Below are positions 8,747 through 18,226 of a stretch of DNA of 64,000 bases, one piece after another. This stretch comes from JAKZVK01 sp965261065 (lineage in GTDB: Bacteria; Acidobacteriota; Terriglobia; Bryobacterales; UBA6623), in assembly GCA_965261065.1 (NCBI GenBank), contig OZ253444.1, positions 1,488,001 to 1,552,000 on the forward strand, read 5' to 3'. The translations under genes were made by a program, and so were the position numbers. The notes beneath the pieces were generated by a model. That model saw only the letters and a program-made list of their open reading frames with translations, did not search any database and had not been told where the DNA came from. Position 1 is the first letter of the stretch; the number at the start of each line of letters is the position of its first letter.

Positions 8747-11305
8747 CTCCGGGATTCAATGTCTGGCCGCCCTTCTCCGCTAAGGGCGTCCCCCATACAT
8801 CGCTTCCGGGGGCCTCGGCAGGGGGTGTCGAGTCCGCCGGAGCGTAGACCTTACGATCGACCAACTCGTAGACCACCGGAATGAGCAGCAACGTCAGCAT
8901 GGTCGAAAACAGCAGGCCGCCCATGACGGCGATCGCCATCGGCGCCCGCACTTCGGACCCCTCGCCCCAACCGAGCGCCATCGGGAACAGCCCCAGCACG
9001 GTGGTCAACGTCGTCATGACGATCGGCCGCAGCCGCACCTGCCCTGCTTGCAGCAAGGCCTCGCTCTTGGACATGCCACGTTGGCGCAATTGGTTGGTGT
9101 AGTCCACGAGGACGATGGCATTGTTTACGACAATGCCCGCCAAGATGATCACGCCCAGCAGCACCATCACGCTGATCGTCGTCCCCGTCAGGAACAGCGA
9201 GAGGACGACGCCGACCAACGCCAGCGGCACCGTGAACAGGATCACGAACGGGTGAATCAGCGACTCAAACTGCGACGCCATCACGAGATAGACCAGGAAC
9301 ACAGCCAGTGCCAGGGCGAACTGCAAACTTCCGTACGACTCCTCCAACTCCTCGTTTTGGCCGCCGAGTCCGATCACCGTGTTGACCGGGACCTCGGTGC
9401 GCAGGTCCGCCAATTGCGCCCTGATTTCCCCCGCGACGCTGTGCAAATCGCGTCCGGTGAGATTCGCCGAGACGATCGCGGCCCGCTGCGACCGGATGCG
9501 GCGCACTTCGGCAGGCCCGCGGCCGACCGCAATGTCAGCAACGGCGCCGAGGCGGATGGGAATCGTCCGCGCCGTCTGCTGCTCCTCCGGCTCCTGGGAG
9601 GTGGCTTGGTTTCCCTCATCGTCGTCATCGCCCGAACCGGTGTTCTGGTTTCGGGTGCTCTGCTGCGCCGGCTGACTCCCGGACGCGCTCCCTTGCCCGC
9701 CGGTGTTGCCCGCGGCGCCGCCCTGGTCGTTGATGACCAGGTTGGCGAGATCGGCGATCGTGTCGCGATGGCTTTCGTCAGCGCGCACGAGGATCTCGAT
9801 CTGCTTCTCTTCCTCGCGGTAACGGGACGCGACCTCGCCGCGGATCTTGTTGCGCAGGATCTCGGAAATGCGGGTTTCATCGAGGCCCAGCCGCGCAAGC
9901 ACGTCCCGGCGAAAGCGCACCTGGATCTCGGGGCTGCCCCGTCGCGTCGTGGTCTGAATGTCGCTTAAGCCCTCGATGCCCGCAAGTCTGGCGGCCACCA
10001 GTTCCGCCGCTTCGCTTTGGGCCTCCAGGTCGAACGAGAAGATCTCGACTTCCACCGGCGTTTTGAAGCTAAACAGCGTCGGCCGCGAGAAGAGGTAGCT
10101 GATCTCGGGATAGCGGCTCAGTTCCTGCCGGACCTGCCCGATGGCGCGTTCCTCGGCCGCGCGGTCCTGGCGGTCTTTCATCACCAGGTGTAGCTGGCCG
10201 ATGTGCTCTTCGACGGCGGACTGCGAGAACTGATTCCTGTTGCTGCCACCCACGTTCGAGAAGACCGTTGCGATCTCGGGGATCTCCCGCACACGGTTCT
10301 CGATGTCGGCTAGGGCCCGGTCGGTGGTCTCGATCGGCGTCCCATCGGGAAACTCGATCTCGAACGAGAACTCCCCTTGCGCCAGGGGCGGAATCAGCTC
10401 GGCGCCCAGGTAATGGTAGGCAATCGCCGAGAGCCCGACCAGGGCGATCACAATTGTGAAGACGAGCGCTTTTTCGTTCAACGCCCAGCGCAGAACTCGC
10501 GAGTAGGTCTCGGTCAACCCGTCGAACCAACGCTCGAAGAGCCGGAGCGCCGGGTTGATCACAAACAGCAGCCCGCGCCCGAGCGCCCGTAACCCCCTCC
10601 GGACGTCGGTGACCACGATCAGGATGAGATCGACGAAGAGGAACCGGAAGATCTTGCGGCCCAGCCACAGGATGTCGCGGTAGACAACTGAATGGGCCCT
10701 GACCGGCGCGCGCTCGGTTTGTCCCTCGGCGCTCTCCGCGTTGTCCTCTTCAAGAGTCCCCCGGTTCATCCGCAGCGCCAACAGCATCGGAATCACGGTC
10801 AGGGCGACCAGCAGCGATGCCAACAACGAGTACGTGATCGTAAGCGCCTGGTCTTTGAAGAGCTGCCCGGCAATGCCTTCGACGAACACGAGCGGCACAA
10901 ACACCGCGACCGTCGTCAACGTCGACGCCGTAACCGCCATACCGACTTCTTTCGTGCCGCGGTAAGCGGCCTCCGTCAGCGCGCCGCCCGCCCTCCTCTG
11001 GCGATGCACCGATTCGAGGACGACGATCGAGTTATCGACCAGCATGCCGACGCCGAGCGCCACCCCGCCGAGCGACATGATGTTGAGAGTGATGCCGGTC
11101 TGGTACATCAGCGCGAACGTCGCCATGATCGAAATGGGGATCGACACCGCGATGATCACCGTGCTACGGGGGTCGCGCAGGAAGATGTAGAGGATGATGA
11201 TGGCCAACACGCCGCCGATGATGGCCGCCGTCAAGACGTTGTTGACCGACTGGCTGATGAAGGACGCTTGATCGAATACGACTTCGCACGAAACGTCTTT
11301 GGGGA
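8724..11305 (-). pseudogene. RND efflux pump 1, C-terminal two thirds (split by IS)
   Basis: This is the C-terminal part of an HAE1-type RND pump, starting inside the first periplasmic porter region (FPKDVSCEVVFDQASF). It contains helix 4 GMLVDNSIVVLESV and a second six-helix block ending near the CHAE1-like RKVYAPADSTPP tail. Its N-terminus lies at 13441-14365. Joining the two at the shared ACA trinucleotide (11306-11308 and 13441-13443) gives one uninterrupted frame of about 1168 residues. A leftward ORF runs in from IS sequence (ATG at 11345), but a pump without helix 1 is unlikely to work. Confidence 0.9.
9566..9735 (-). other. Low-complexity polar insertion inside RND pump 1
   Basis: About 50-55 residues rich in Gly, Gln, Asn, Ser, Asp and Glu, including a D-D-D-D-E run, interrupt the second periplasmic porter region. 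Usual RND pumps have no such segment here. It accounts for most of the extra length of the reconstructed protein. Confidence 0.75.
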
Positions 11306-11919
11306 ACATCCATGATAGGTATCTGTCAAGGATGGACGCAGTCATCCGAATCCTCCCGTCAGCGGGGGCGTTGTCTTCAGCAGTGACGCTTCGCAGCCCG
11401 AGCGTTTTTGCGAATCAAGTCGCAAGGTCAACGAGTCACGTGACCAGACATCCATGTGCGCGCATCGGGTCGCCCCACCGTACCGGTCGGGGGACCGTCG
11501 CGGAAGATTCAGTTTGGGTTTTCAGGCCCGCCGGCCTCGAAACAGAGATACGGACGCATCAGAAATTTCCCAGGAAACTCCCAGCAAACTCCTTCGCGTA
11601 GTCCCCAACAGGCGAAGACCGGCGGGCCGCTCGTGACACCGCACAGCGTCGATGAAACTCTTCGTTTCTCCTTTTAACAGAAAAAAAGCAAATTCTCCTC
11701 GTTACGCCTCGGCCGCAACCCGCGGCACGAACGCGCGGCCACTGGTGTCCACGGCCCGCAGATACGCCACCAACTTGCGCGCCACGGCCAACGTCGCGCG
11801 ATTGCGAGACCCGCGCGTCAACTCCCGCTCATGGACGTCGTGCAGTTGCGGGTTCCAGCGCGGCGCGAGTTTCGCCGCCTCGATCAGCACCCGCTGCAAA
11901 TGCTTGTTGCGCTGCTTCG
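11306..11919 (-). repeat. 614-bp direct repeat, copy 1 (truncated IS right end)
   Basis: Nearly identical to 11920-12533. It contains the last part of the recombinase gene (from codon Ser-Lys-Gln-Arg, 11702-11919) and the non-coding right end. The copies differ at a few sites (for example GGTCGGGG against GGCCGGGG, and CAGGCCCG against CAGGCTCG), which argues against an assembly artefact. Confidence 0.9.
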
Positions 11920-12533
11920 ACATCCATGATAGGTATCTGTCAAGGATGGACGCAGTCATCCGAATCCTCCCGTCAGCGGGGGCGTTGTCTTCAGCAGTGA
12001 CGCTTCGCAGCCCGAGCGTTTTTGCGAATCAAGTCGCAAGGTCAACGAGTCACGTGACCAGACATCCATGTGCGCGCATCGGGTCGCCCCACCGTACCGG
12101 CCGGGGGACCGTCGCGGAAGATTCAGTTTGGGTTTTCAGGCTCGCCGGCCTCGAAACAGAGATACGGACGCATCAGAAATTTCCCAGGAAACTCCCAGCA
12201 AACTCCTTCGCGTAGTCCCCAACAGGCGAGGACCGGCGGGCCGCTCGTGACACCGCACAGCGTCGATGAAACTCTTCGTTTCTCCTTTTAACAGAAAAAA
12301 AGCAAATTCTCCTCGTTACGCCTCGGCCGCAACCCGCGGCACGAACGCGCGGCCACTGGTGTCCACGGCCCGCAGATACGCCACCAACTTGCGCGCCACG
12401 GCCAACGTCGCGCGATTGCGAGACCCGCGCGTCAACTCCCGCTCATGGACGTCGTGCAGTTGCGGGTTCCAGCGCGGCGCGAGTTTCGCCGCCTCGATCA
12501 GCACCCGCTGCAAATGCTTGTTGCGCTGCTTCG
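11920..12533 (-). repeat. 614-bp direct repeat, copy 2 (right end of the full IS)
   Basis: The right part of the complete IS110-type element: recombinase C-terminus (12316-12533) and non-coding right end (11920-12315). The junction with copy 1 occurs at an ACA shared by the IS end and the recombinase gene (ACA also at 12534-12536). Confidence 0.9.
11923..12315 (-). ncRNA. Candidate bridge/seekRNA region of the IS1111-type element
   Basis: A 390-bp non-coding stretch lies downstream of the recombinase stop, where IS1111-group elements are known to encode the guide RNA. Several hairpins can be drawn, including TTGCGA/TCGCAA, a CGGTC/GACCG-type stem and a longer-range CCGGCGGGCC pairing. A second copy lies at 11309-11701, with all these stems perfect there and one mismatch or wobble in this copy. 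RNA boundaries and expression are not visible from sequence; the call rests on family knowledge and position. Confidence 0.45.
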
Positions 12534-13344
12534 ACAGCGGTCCCCGCTGCGTCTTGCCGGCCGACTCGCGCTGTGCCGAACACAACCCACAGTAACTCAC
12601 CGCCTGGCCCAGCGAACCGAAGCGCTCGGGCTCGACGGTCTCCAGCGCCCAGGTCAACGCCGTCACCTCCCCCACGCCGCGAATCGACTGCAGCAACTCG
12701 ACGCGTTCCCGCAACAGCGGATGGCGCCGCAATCCGCGCAGTAACTCCTGCTGCAAACGATCGAACATTTCCAGGCTGCCGCGGGTGATGGCGAGCAGCT
12801 CGATCACCGACTCGGGCGTGTCGCGCAGGCTGTCGAGATAGGAGTAGAAATAGTTGCGCCCGTGCAGCCGCCGGGCATCGTAGGGTTCGCCCACTTCCAT
12901 CAGTAGCCCGCTGATTTTGTTCTTCATGCGGACGGCTTCGCCCAGCAGCAGATTGCGATAGCGCAGCACGCGCCGCAACTCGCGCAGGGCAGGCGGCGCC
13001 ACGTAGCAGCGCGGCAGCAGGTTGCAGCGCAGCAGGTCACTGATCTTGGTGGCGTCGAGACGGTCGTTCTTCTTCTTGGCGCAGGCGATGGCCTTGAGCA
13101 TGGCCGGGTGTGCGACTTGCAGTTCCTGGGCGAAGGGCTGGAGGTGATCGTAAATCCAGCCGGTAAACAGGGTGGCTTCGAGCGCGCCCACCCAAGGGCG
13201 CTCGAGGGCTGACGCCCAAGCGGTCAGGGCGGCGCGAGTGGCCGCGACCTGACCGCGCTGGACGATCGTTCCGTCCCCGGTTTTGATGCAGAAGCTGATG
13301 CTTTTCTTATGGACATCGAGTCCGATGTAGTAGGGTTCTGGCAT
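12316..13344 (-). CDS. IS110-family transposase (DEDD recombinase)
   Basis: A 342-residue recombinase of the IS110/IS1111 family. The N-terminal RuvC-like DEDD domain starts YYIGLDVHKKSISF, with further acidic residues in GALEAT and KKNDRLDATKISDLL. The C-terminal Transposase_20 domain has the helix-hairpin-helix IRGVGEVTALTWALE and the YCGLCSAQRESAGK segment near the catalytic Ser. The start at 13344 is supported by AGGAGG nine bases upstream; the longer frame to 13425 has no such site. It looks intact and could act on both duplicated right ends. Confidence 0.92.
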   Translation of the reverse strand: MPEPYYIGLDVHKKSISFCIKTGDGTIVQRGQVAATRAALTAWASALERPWVGALEATLFTGWIYDHLQPFAQELQVAHPAMLKAIACAKKKNDRLDATKISDLLRCNLLPRCYVAPPALRELRRVLRYRNLLLGEAVRMKNKISGLLMEVGEPYDARRLHGRNYFYSYLDSLRDTPESVIELLAITRGSLEMFDRLQQELLRGLRRHPLLRERVELLQSIRGVGEVTALTWALETVEPERFGSLGQAVSYCGLCSAQRESAGKTQRGPLSKQRNKHLQRVLIEAAKLAPRWNPQLHDVHERELTRGSRNRATLAVARKLVAYLRAVDTSGRAFVPRVAAEA

Positions 13345-13440
13345 GGAATCCTCCTGGGATTGGCTCTGAGCCGACCGCGTGGCCGCTCTCAGCATTTTGC
13401 CCCCGGGAGGATTCCTCTTTGCCACTACCTATGCATTGAA

Positions 13441-14365
13441 ACAGGGGCGCTCCCGTCAGGGCCTTCAGTTTGGCCTGCACTGCCCTCGACACGGTGACCG
13501 TGTTGGCATCCCCTTCCTTGTAGACGGCCAGCTCGACGCTTTCTTTGCCGTTGAGCCGGGTGATGATCTCGCGTTCCTTGGTGCCGCGCCAGACGCGCGC
13601 GAGGTCGCCCAGCACGAGCTTGCGCCCATCATCGTCACGGATGATGATGCGCTCGATATCATCCACCGAGTCGAATTCGTTGAGCATGCGCACCATGTAG
13701 CGGGCGTCCTGGTCGTAAAGGCTGCCGCTGGCCTGGTTGAGGTTTTCCTGCCGTAGGATGTTGGTGACTTGGGTGATGGGCACGCCCAGCGCGGCAAGCC
13801 GCTTTTCATCGATCTCAACGTGGATCTGCTCTTCGCGTCCGCCGGCCACCTTCACCGCCCCGACGCCCTCGGTCGATTCGAGCCCTTGCTTGAGGTCTTT
13901 GTCGGCGAGGTAGCGCAGGCGGCTGAGGCTCTGCTCGCCGAAGAGCTGGACCCTCATGATCGGATCGTAGGAGGGATCGAAGCGCAGGATGACGGACTTC
14001 TCCGCATCCTCGGGCGGGACGATCAGGTCGAGCTTCTCGCGAACGTCGAGGCTCGCCAGGTCCATATTGGTGTCCCAGGCGAACTCGAGCACGACTTCCG
14101 ACTCGCCCGAGCGCGACGTGGAGCTAAGCCGGCGCAGGCCGGGGACGACGCCCACCTGCTCCTCGATCGGGCGCGTGATCAGCGATTCGATCTCAACGGG
14201 GCCGGTGTCGGGATACTCGGTACGGATGGTGAGGGAGGGGTAGGAGATTTCCGGCAGCAGGTTGAGCGGCAGGCGGTCAAGCGAAACGACGCCGAACAGG
14301 ATCACCGCGATGACGAACATAAACACGGTGACCGGCCGGTGGATGGCCGTTCTGGTGAGGTTCAT
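13441..14365 (-). pseudogene. RND efflux pump 1, N-terminal part (split by IS)
   Basis: The first 308 codons of the RND pump: helix 1 (HRPVTVFMFVIAVILFGVVSL), the LPEISYPSLTIRTEYP porter start and TRPIEEQVGVVPGLRRLSS. The frame enters IS110-type sequence after LTGAPL and stops at 13307. It overlaps the adaptor gene stop by a single junction (14365/14366). Precise removal of 11306-13440 restores the pump frame. In this cell pump 1 is probably lost, leaving adaptor plus pump 2. Confidence 0.9.
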
Positions 14366-15643
14366 CTAACTCCGAACGACGTCCGCCTCCGGGCTCGCGG
14401 TTGGCTGGGACGTGTCGACCTCGCGGACCTTTGAGCCTTCTTTCAAGTTGCCCTGTCCGGCGACGACCACGCTGTCGCCGGCCGCGACGCCTGCACGCAC
14501 TTCAACCTGGGCTTCGCTTTCATAGCCGAGGTCGACCTTCCGCCGGTTAGCCGTTGCGCCATCGGTGGTAAACACATAGTGCTCGCCGTCTTCCTCAACG
14601 ATGGCCCGCTTGGGGATGAGCACCGTATCCGCATGCGTGTCGGTTTCGATGTCGACGCGGACGAAGGCGCCGGGGCGATAATCCCGCGCCGCACCGGTCA
14701 ACTCGACGGTCACCTTCACCGTCCCGGTGGATTCGTCGACTACGGGGCTGATGCGCAGCACGCGTCCGCCGGTCTGGCCCCGCTCCGTGGCTCCGAGCAC
14801 CACTCTCGCAGGCTGGCCGGGGTGGATCTGGTGCGTCTCTTGCTCCGAGAGATACACGTCCGCGTACAAAGGCGAGAAGCTTGCGAGCCGGAATAGCCGC
14901 TCGAGGCTCCGGACCATCTGCCCCAACTCGACGCGCCGCTCGGTGATGTAGCCGGCGAAAGGCGCGCGAATCTGGGTACGCGAGACTTCCAGCTCACCCT
15001 GCTCGATCGTCGCGTCCAGTTCCTCGACACGGTGGGTCAGCTCCCGCACGTCGGAGGACGCCACGCGCTCGTCGTGCTCCTGCTCCTCAAGTGTGTAGCG
15101 GAGCTGGTCCACTTCCTGCTCGCTGACGAGCTGCTCTTTGAAGGCGGTCTCCTTGCGGTTCAACTCGACCTTGGTGTTTTCGATCTGGACGGCTGTTTTT
15201 TCGCGCTGGATTCCGGATTTCTCGAGCTGCAACTTCGCTTGCGCCAGTTGCTGGCGGTTCAGCGTCAGATTGATCTGAAGCTCGCGATCGTCCAGCTCGC
15301 ACAGCAACTGGCCCTGCTCAACGAAATCGCCCTCCTCCACCAGCAGCTTCTCGGCAACGCCGTCGGCCTGCGTGGTGATTTCCACGTCGCGGCGGGCGCG
15401 CAGGTTGGCGGTCGACGACAGGTACGACGAAATCGAGCCGCGGCCGGCTTCGGCCAGTTCGACCGGTACGACTTCGTCCTTCGACTCGCCCTTCTTGGTG
15501 GCTTTCTTGCCCACCGCTTTGGTCGAGGCCTTGGCGCTCCCCTCCTCGGTTGAAACGAGGCCCAGATCGTTGCGGTAGTGCACCACGAGGCCGATGCCGA
15601 TCAGCAGGGCGAGAACCCCGTACCCCTTGACTCGCGGACTCAT
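14366..15643 (-). CDS. RND efflux periplasmic adaptor (membrane fusion protein)
   Basis: A 425-residue adaptor linking inner-membrane RND pumps to an outer-membrane channel. An N-terminal membrane anchor (GVLALLIGIGLVVHY) is followed by a Lys-rich linker, a lipoyl half-motif (ADGVAEKLLVEEGDFVEQG), a long alpha-hairpin at about residues 130-220 rich in Gln/Glu/Leu, a second lipoyl half (RAPFAGYITERRVELG), and beta-barrel and membrane-proximal domains (GRVLRISPVVDESTGTVKV). First gene of the leftward operon with pump 1 and pump 2; pump 1 begins one base after its stop. Confidence 0.92.
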   Translation of the reverse strand: MSPRVKGYGVLALLIGIGLVVHYRNDLGLVSTEEGSAKASTKAVGKKATKKGESKDEVVPVELAEAGRGSISSYLSSTANLRARRDVEITTQADGVAEKLLVEEGDFVEQGQLLCELDDRELQINLTLNRQQLAQAKLQLEKSGIQREKTAVQIENTKVELNRKETAFKEQLVSEQEVDQLRYTLEEQEHDERVASSDVRELTHRVEELDATIEQGELEVSRTQIRAPFAGYITERRVELGQMVRSLERLFRLASFSPLYADVYLSEQETHQIHPGQPARVVLGATERGQTGGRVLRISPVVDESTGTVKVTVELTGAARDYRPGAFVRVDIETDTHADTVLIPKRAIVEEDGEHYVFTTDGATANRRKVDLGYESEAQVEVRAGVAAGDSVVVAGQGNLKEGSKVREVDTSQPTASPEADVVRS

Positions 15644-16315
15644 CTTGTCAACCCTTTCCCGCTAGACACGAGACCCTCTACCCTTAGACGCCGTGATCCG
15701 CCCGCCGTTGGCATCTGGCTAGTGGAAAACTGCCGCCGTCCGACCCACCTGACTTGGCTCCTATTATGAGTCATCAGAGTCTACGAGTGGCGAGCGATTA
15801 TTGTTCCCGTCCGCAGGCCGAATCGGGCCAATCTAGGGCGGCCCAGGGTGCCGTCGACTCGTCCCATCAAGGCTTGCCCGCCCCAGTATCGGTGGGCGCC
15901 CGCCCCGCCTTTTGGGGCCATCGGCGCTTACCTGTCCCTCTGGAAGTAGAGACGACGACCCGTCCCTGTTAGTTGCTGTTGATTGTTTAGTTTTTTCCTT
16001 CTTGCCCGGAAACGGGTGACGGCCGACGATTCGCGAACCGGCTGAGCGTCGCAACGAGGCACACCCATGAACCGGCCCGGCTTGCCCCGGGGGTTGGACT
16101 CTCCGAAGCCGGCGGCACCGCCCAGGCGGTTACGCCGCTGGGATTCGACGTCTGCGCCCCGCGCTCCTCGGAACTACGCTTCGGCTATCGCAAGGAACTC
16201 CGCATCCGGCTTCCCGGCGAGGCTTTCCAGGACCCCGCCCTTGATGATCCTGCCGGCCTTTATTCGGGCCGCGTTACCAACCGGCTTCGGCCGCTTCACG
16301 ACCACTCGCCGCCAG
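15644..16315. other. Intergenic region of about 670 bp, no convincing gene
   Basis: The region separates the divergently arranged adaptor gene and the 3' end of a DUF3592 gene. No RNA gene is recognised. On the plus strand, 16075-16325 reads as a protein-like frame (FDVCAPRSSELRFGYRKELR) without a clear start or ribosome site. This could be the remnant of a lost gene, but nothing in it matches a family I know. Confidence 0.4.
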
Positions 16316-17281
16316 CTAGCTGCCGACACTCTGATACATACTCAGCCGGTAGATAAGCGCCCTGTGCGGCTTTCCGGGGTCGTACAGCACGGTCAGCGGA
16401 TCGCCCTGGCTCAACTCCAACTCGCGCTCGGTACCGCGCAGTTTGCGGGGCTGCCCGTCGGCCGCGTAGCTCAACACGTAGACGTACCCCGCCCCCCGCC
16501 GCCGCAACGATTCAATCACCCCGGCCGTCGCGATGCCACGCGCAGTGAGGCTGCGGTGCCTCCGCCGCACCGTTTCGAAGATGAGAATCATCAAAGCGGT
16601 CAAGCCCACGGTGAAAAGTACGACTGGCGGCTGCTCAGGCCTTGTTTCAAGACCCACCACCTCGTGCACCGTAGCATTCTGGGGAAACCACTTCACAGTT
16701 ACGGTGTCCCCCACCTTGAAAGAGTCGTAGATCGGTTTCTCTACTTGGATAGAGGCCCGATACTCACGCCCCCGGTCGGTGTGATAACGATAGTAGAGAT
16801 GGTAGCGGGGCCCGTTCGAACCGTCCCTGACCTGCTTATCGTGGATTTCACCTTGGGCGTCGTGGAAGTATTCGGCCACATGCCTTCGGTCGGGGGTCTT
16901 CGACCGGGAAGCCGCGAACAGGATGTAGCAGGGAACCGCCACCGTCAGCAGGGCCCAAAACAGCACAATCCTCCTACCGGACCGGCTGAGACGAACCCTC
17001 CGTGGAAGCGGCCGCCGCAACTCGGGCTCCTGACTCCACGCGCCGCTCGAGCGATCGCCGGGTTCGGACCCCGCCGGAGCCCTCGGCCCGGACATCGTCT
17101 TCCGGATCACGCCCACGCTCACCAGCACCGAACCGCCCACGAGCGCCGCCACCCCCGCCATCAGTGTCGATCCGATCGCGGGCAGCGAAGTGACGATCAG
17201 CACCGCGCCCAGCAGGTCGACAGCGACACCCGCCACGATCCAGGGAGCGGCTTTCGCCATGTTGTGCCGACTCTTCTCCAC
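16316..17281 (-). CDS. DUF3592-type membrane protein
   Basis: A 321-residue protein with two N-terminal hydrophobic segments (VAGVAVDLLGAVLIVTSL, LVGGSVLVSVGVI), another near residue 110 (RIVLFWALLTVAVPCYILF) and one near residue 225 (VLFTVGLTALMILIF). Between the last two is an extracytoplasmic beta-rich domain of DUF3592 type: YHLYYRYHTDRGREYRAS, then FKVGDTVTVKWFPQN. A second such domain seems to follow. Role unknown. It lies opposite an exported-protein gene starting at 17463. Confidence 0.7.
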   Translation of the reverse strand: MEKSRHNMAKAAPWIVAGVAVDLLGAVLIVTSLPAIGSTLMAGVAALVGGSVLVSVGVIRKTMSGPRAPAGSEPGDRSSGAWSQEPELRRPLPRRVRLSRSGRRIVLFWALLTVAVPCYILFAASRSKTPDRRHVAEYFHDAQGEIHDKQVRDGSNGPRYHLYYRYHTDRGREYRASIQVEKPIYDSFKVGDTVTVKWFPQNATVHEVVGLETRPEQPPVVLFTVGLTALMILIFETVRRRHRSLTARGIATAGVIESLRRRGAGYVYVLSYAADGQPRKLRGTERELELSQGDPLTVLYDPGKPHRALIYRLSMYQSVGS

Positions 17282-17462
17282 CGATATAACCGATGGTAGC
17301 GCAGCGCTCCGGCGAACCTGAGACTCTGGTCCCGCAACGGCGCCCCGCGGCCGGGCACACCGCTCTGCGGGGCGGAGTTGCTGTGGGAGGTTTCGTACAT
17401 TGTCCTCGCGGCCGTTGTGTCATAATCACGGTCGGAGCGGCGGTTTACACCGTCAGGCAACG

Positions 17463-18026
17463 ATGAGAAGACATCTCCTGGCCTGGTTGATCGCATGCGC
17501 GGCGCTGCCGCTCGTGGCGGCCGACCGCCCCGTCTGGCGGAGTGTCGAGCTCGAGGATGTCGTGTTTAACGTCAGGCTCGTGCGCGACCTGCGCGACATC
17601 ACTCGCTTGCTCGGCAGCGACCTCGACAAGGAATACATCCTGCTTGAGTTGGACGTGAAGCCCTTGTACAACGCAACCGTCCAACTATCACGCGACGATT
17701 TCGTCTTGCGCTCCTACCGCTACGGCGACCGCTCCTTTGCCCAGTCGCCCGACCGGATCGCGGGCGAGGCCGTCTTGGTGCTTACCGAGGGGCGTGCGCG
17801 GTCCGGGGGCGGCGGGGGGTCGGAGATCGAGACGAGAGTGTCCGCCGAGACACAAGAGGAGATGACCCTCATCGGCCGGCTCAAGCAACTCGAACTCGCA
17901 ATGGGTCCCACGCGCACCCAAGTGCGGGGCTACCTGTACTTTCAGCTCAACCCAAAGAACAAACCGAAGCACTTGGCCTTCATGTACGACGGGTCCGCGG
18001 GCCAGTGCAAGATCCCTTTCAAATGA
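17463..18026 (+). CDS. Hypothetical exported protein
   Basis: A 187-residue protein of unknown function with a plausible signal peptide (MRRHLLAWLIACAALPLVAA, cleavage near ADRPV). The mature part is beta-rich with a Gly-rich loop (RSGGGGGSE). ATG at 17463 was chosen over 17400 because the signal peptide starts there. No family recognised. bamA lies downstream on the same strand after about 195 bp. Confidence 0.65.
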   Translation: MRRHLLAWLIACAALPLVAADRPVWRSVELEDVVFNVRLVRDLRDITRLLGSDLDKEYILLELDVKPLYNATVQLSRDDFVLRSYRYGDRSFAQSPDRIAGEAVLVLTEGRARSGGGGGSEIETRVSAETQEEMTLIGRLKQLELAMGPTRTQVRGYLYFQLNPKNKPKHLAFMYDGSAGQCKIPFK

Positions 18027-18226
18027 GATCGTGATCGACACCGGGTGCCGGCCGTGGCCCGAGATCGAGCCGTGTGAAATGTAACACTCCCGCTTCGGGA
18101 GGTCCAACCTCTTTTCGCTACAATGGGACATTGCTCGAGCGTCGGAGCCGTACGCGGGTTGAAACCGCCACGAGGACCGGTGCGTAGGATACCCGTGAAG
18201 CCGGTTCGTAGAGGAAACGTTTGCTT

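Larger units (their letters stand above)
11306..13440 (-). mobile_element. IS110/IS1111-type element with tandem 3'-end duplication
   Basis: The element splits an RND pump gene. It carries a DEDD recombinase on the minus strand, only about 95 bp upstream of it and about 390 bp of non-coding DNA downstream, the arrangement of the IS1111 group. Subterminal inverted repeats share ATAGGTA (13426-13432 as complement; 11929-11935 and 11315-11321). The target keeps a single ACA on each side. The last 614 bp are present twice: 11306-11919 and 11920-12533, with three or so substitutions. Copy 1 holds only the last 73 codons of the recombinase plus the right end. Confidence 0.87.

Noticed and set aside
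11306..12533. 614-bp tandem repeat considered as an assembly error
   Set aside because: The copies differ at several bases and the junction falls on the same ACA used at the other insertion site.
16067..17299. 410-codon plus-strand ORF across the DUF3592 gene
   Set aside because: Its larger part is antisense to the DUF3592 gene, and it lacks a ribosome site and domains.
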